Shown: in pieces, positions 5,170 to 6,666 of the stretch
Numbering within the stretch: position 1 is the stretch's first letter
Layout of the letters: every line of letters begins with the position of its first letter
Assembly (NCBI GenBank): GCA_019911785.1
Contig: JAIOJM010000073.1
Span: forward strand, 1-6,666
Source of the DNA: Sulfuricella sp.
GTDB taxonomy: Bacteria > Pseudomonadota > Gammaproteobacteria > Burkholderiales > Sulfuricellaceae
Direction: 5' to 3'
Length of the DNA stretch: 6,666 nucleotides
Translations under genes and position numbers: made by a program
The notes under the pieces: model-generated
Told to the model about the DNA's origin: nothing
Database searches by the model: none
The model's input: only the letters and a program-made list of their open reading frames with translations

Positions 5170-6081
5170 TCAGTCGCGCAAGTCGCGCCCGGTAAGCTTG
5201 AGAAATACATCTTCCAGGCTGGCCGGGCGGTTCAGGTAGCGCAGATCGGTCCGGTTGCACAGTTGCTGCACCAGCGCCTCGCTGTTGCGGGTGTAGCAGA
5301 ACACGGTTTCGCCTACCTTTTCGACCCGTTCGCAATAAGTGCTGCTGTGTGCCGCCATCCAGCCTGCCACCCCTTCACCATAGACTTCCACCACCTGAGG
5401 TTCAATGTGGTTTCTGATCAATTCGTGCGGGCTGCCGGTGGCAATGATTTTGCCGTGATCCATGATCGCGAGCCGGTCGCACAGGCGCTCCGCCTCTTCC
5501 ATGAAATGGGTGGTGAGCAGGATGGTCTTGCCCTGGTTGAGCAGCCGTCGCAAGCCCTGCCACATCATGTGCCGCGCCTGGGGGTCGAGGCCGGTGGTCG
5601 GTTCGTCCAGAAAGATCAGGTCGGGGTCGTTGACCAGTGCCCGCGCCAGGGTAAGTCGCCGCTTCATGCCGCCGGAGAGGGCGTCGATGCGCGCGTCGGC
5701 GCGGTGCTCCAGGCCGGCGAATTCGAGCAGTGCCGGGATGCGCACGGCGGTCTCGGCATCTTTCATGCCGAAATAGCGGCCATAGGCCAGCAGGTTTTCG
5801 TGCACCGTGAAGTCGGGATCGAGATTGTCCATTTGCGGTACCACCCCTACCCGCATCCTCGCCTCGCGCGCCTTGCCGGGAACCGGCAGGCCGAGCATGG
5901 AAATCGTGCCGCCATCCGGCGCAGTCAGCCCCAGCGCCAGGCGCAGGGTGGTGGTCTTGCCCGCCCCGTTCGGCCCGAGCAGGCCGAAGCATTCGCCCTT
6001 CTTCACGGCGAGGTCGACCCCGGCCACCACTTCGAGCGGGCCGTAGGACTTGCGCAGTCCACGGATGTTCAGCAACGGCAT
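5170..6081 (-). CDS. nodI: ABC transporter ATP-binding protein, NodI family
   Basis: A 303-residue cytoplasmic ATPase that powers the adjacent NodJ-type permease. All ABC motifs are intact: Walker A GPNGAGKTT (36-44), Q-loop glutamine Q83 in VPQMDNLD, signature LSGGMK (135-140), Walker B DLIFLDEP (154-161) with catalytic E160, D-loop TGLD (163-166) and the switch histidine H192 in LTTHF. The NodI/DrrA-like C-terminal extension runs from about residue 225 to LEDVFLKLTGRDLRD (289-303), typical of ABC-2 exporters. Similarity to rhizobial NodI looks high along the whole length (GVVPQ, FTVHENLL, GRYFGM, ARHMMW). The ATG at 6081 lies within the 3' end of the hydrolase gene, giving a 13-nt overlap and implying coupled translation. 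The nodI symbol reflects family membership only; this is not evidence for nodulation. Confidence 0.93.
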   Translation of the reverse strand: MPLLNIRGLRKSYGPLEVVAGVDLAVKKGECFGLLGPNGAGKTTTLRLALGLTAPDGGTISMLGLPVPGKAREARMRVGVVPQMDNLDPDFTVHENLLAYGRYFGMKDAETAVRIPALLEFAGLEHRADARIDALSGGMKRRLTLARALVNDPDLIFLDEPTTGLDPQARHMMWQGLRRLLNQGKTILLTTHFMEEAERLCDRLAIMDHGKIIATGSPHELIRNHIEPQVVEVYGEGVAGWMAAHSSTYCERVEKVGETVFCYTRNSEALVQQLCNRTDLRYLNRPASLEDVFLKLTGRDLRD

Positions 6082-6666
6082 GAGTCGGCCACGATCTGGG
6101 CAAGCAGGTTGAGCTGGCCATGGAAGAAATGCCCCGCGCCCGGCACCACGGTGAGCGGCAGATTCTGCGGCCGCGCCCAGTCGAGCACGTCGGCCAGCGG
6201 CACGACTTCGTCCTGTTCGCCGTGGATCACCAGCGTATCGGCCGGCACAGCGCCGACGTCGAAGTGTTTCACCGCCGGGGCGACCAGCACCAGCCGTTGC
6301 GCTTCAACCTGTTCCAGCACTCGGGTCTGGACGTAGCCGCCGAAGGAAAATCCGGCCAGCATGACGGGCAGATTGCCCAGCTCGCGCCGCGCATGGCCGG
6401 CCAGCGCCAGCATGTCCCCGGCTTCGCCGACGCCGTGATCGAATTCCCCCGCGCTTTGCCCGACGCCGCGGAAGTTGAGGCGAAATGCAGCTAGCCCGAG
6501 GCGGCTGAAAGTCTTGGCCAGGGTAGTCACCACCTTGTTGTCCATGGTGCCGCCATACAGCGGATGGGGATGGGCGACCAGGGCGATGCCGCGGCATTCG
6601 CCGCTGGGCATGGCGGCAGCCGCTTCCAGTCTGCCGGCCGGTCCGTCGATGAAAAAGTGCTGCGAG
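6069..6666 (-). CDS. Alpha/beta hydrolase (5' end beyond the window)
   Basis: The visible part gives 198 residues of an alpha/beta hydrolase of the small serine-hydrolase type; a few N-terminal codons lie beyond 6666. The frame is open to the edge (QHFFIDGPAGRLEAA) and continues into GIALVAHPHPLYGGTMDNK, a segment normal for this family, so the ATG at 6611 is internal and not the start. The catalytic triad is visible: nucleophile Ser in GFSFGG (codon 6347-6345), Asp in HGEQDEVVP (6212-6210) and His in GAGHFFHG (6131-6129). The HPHP segment probably contributes to the oxyanion hole. No signal peptide or membrane segment is seen, so it is cytoplasmic. Its 3' end overlaps the NodI-type gene by 13 nt, so it is co-transcribed with the exporter and may process the substrate, though that link is inference. 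Substrate unknown. Confidence 0.88.
   Translation of the reverse strand, partial: SQHFFIDGPAGRLEAAAAMPSGECRGIALVAHPHPLYGGTMDNKVVTTLAKTFSRLGLAAFRLNFRGVGQSAGEFDHGVGEAGDMLALAGHARRELGNLPVMLAGFSFGGYVQTRVLEQVEAQRLVLVAPAVKHFDVGAVPADTLVIHGEQDEVVPLADVLDWARPQNLPLTVVPGAGHFFHGQLNLLAQIVADSCRC

Noticed and set aside
4459..6336. A 625-codon plus-strand frame opposite nodJ, nodI and the hydrolase
   Set aside because: It is antisense to three genes with complete catalytic and transport motifs, has glutamine-, histidine- and glycine-rich composition with no recognisable domain, and is explained by codon bias of the opposite strand.

Overview
The window reads as chromosomal DNA from a GC-rich Gram-negative bacterium, most likely a betaproteobacterium (Nitrosomonadales-like: Sulfuricella, Gallionella or Thiobacillus relatives). 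This rests on protein resemblance: a non-rhizobial NodI/NodJ-type ABC exporter behind an alpha/beta hydrolase, a stand-alone RlmL-type rRNA methyltransferase, and a TIGR02647-type small protein. The taxonomic call is inference. There are no rRNA or tRNA genes, CRISPR arrays, transposases or phage genes.

Layout. At the left edge a short plus-strand reading frame ends at 71 and may be the tail of an upstream gene. It is followed by a plus-strand class I SAM-dependent methyltransferase (109-705). From 706 to 961 there is no gene; this stretch holds a nested repeat, with long inverted arms of the CGCAAAG type (about 725-753 and 934-962) enclosing a MITE-like element with 19-bp terminal inverted repeats (769-913). 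From 962 to the right edge every gene is on the minus strand. In transcription order, right to left, they are: an alpha/beta hydrolase (5' end outside the window), NodI-type ATPase, NodJ-type permease, a second CGCAAAG inverted repeat (4266-4366), an RlmL-type 23S rRNA methyltransferase, a TIGR02647-family small protein, a coiled-coil membrane protein with conserved-looking Cys residues, a Dabb-family protein, an 81-residue two-helix membrane protein, and a YjdF/DUF2238 membrane protein.

How the genes work together. The hydrolase, ATPase and permease overlap or nearly touch (13-nt overlap, then 3-nt gap) and look like one transcription unit for an ABC-2 type exporter. The next six genes are also tightly spaced (gaps of 26, 3, -1, 31 and 13 nt) and probably form a second unit. 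Its members share no obvious pathway, so it looks more like a compact housekeeping cluster than a dedicated system.

The most interesting feature is the pair of CGCAAAG inverted repeats. Each lies just downstream of a gene or operon end, forms a long imperfect hairpin, and is followed after exactly 6 nt by a run of six T on the transcribed gene's sense strand. They look like mobile or repeated elements doubling as terminators. I see no convincing new defence, toxin-antitoxin or biosynthetic system.
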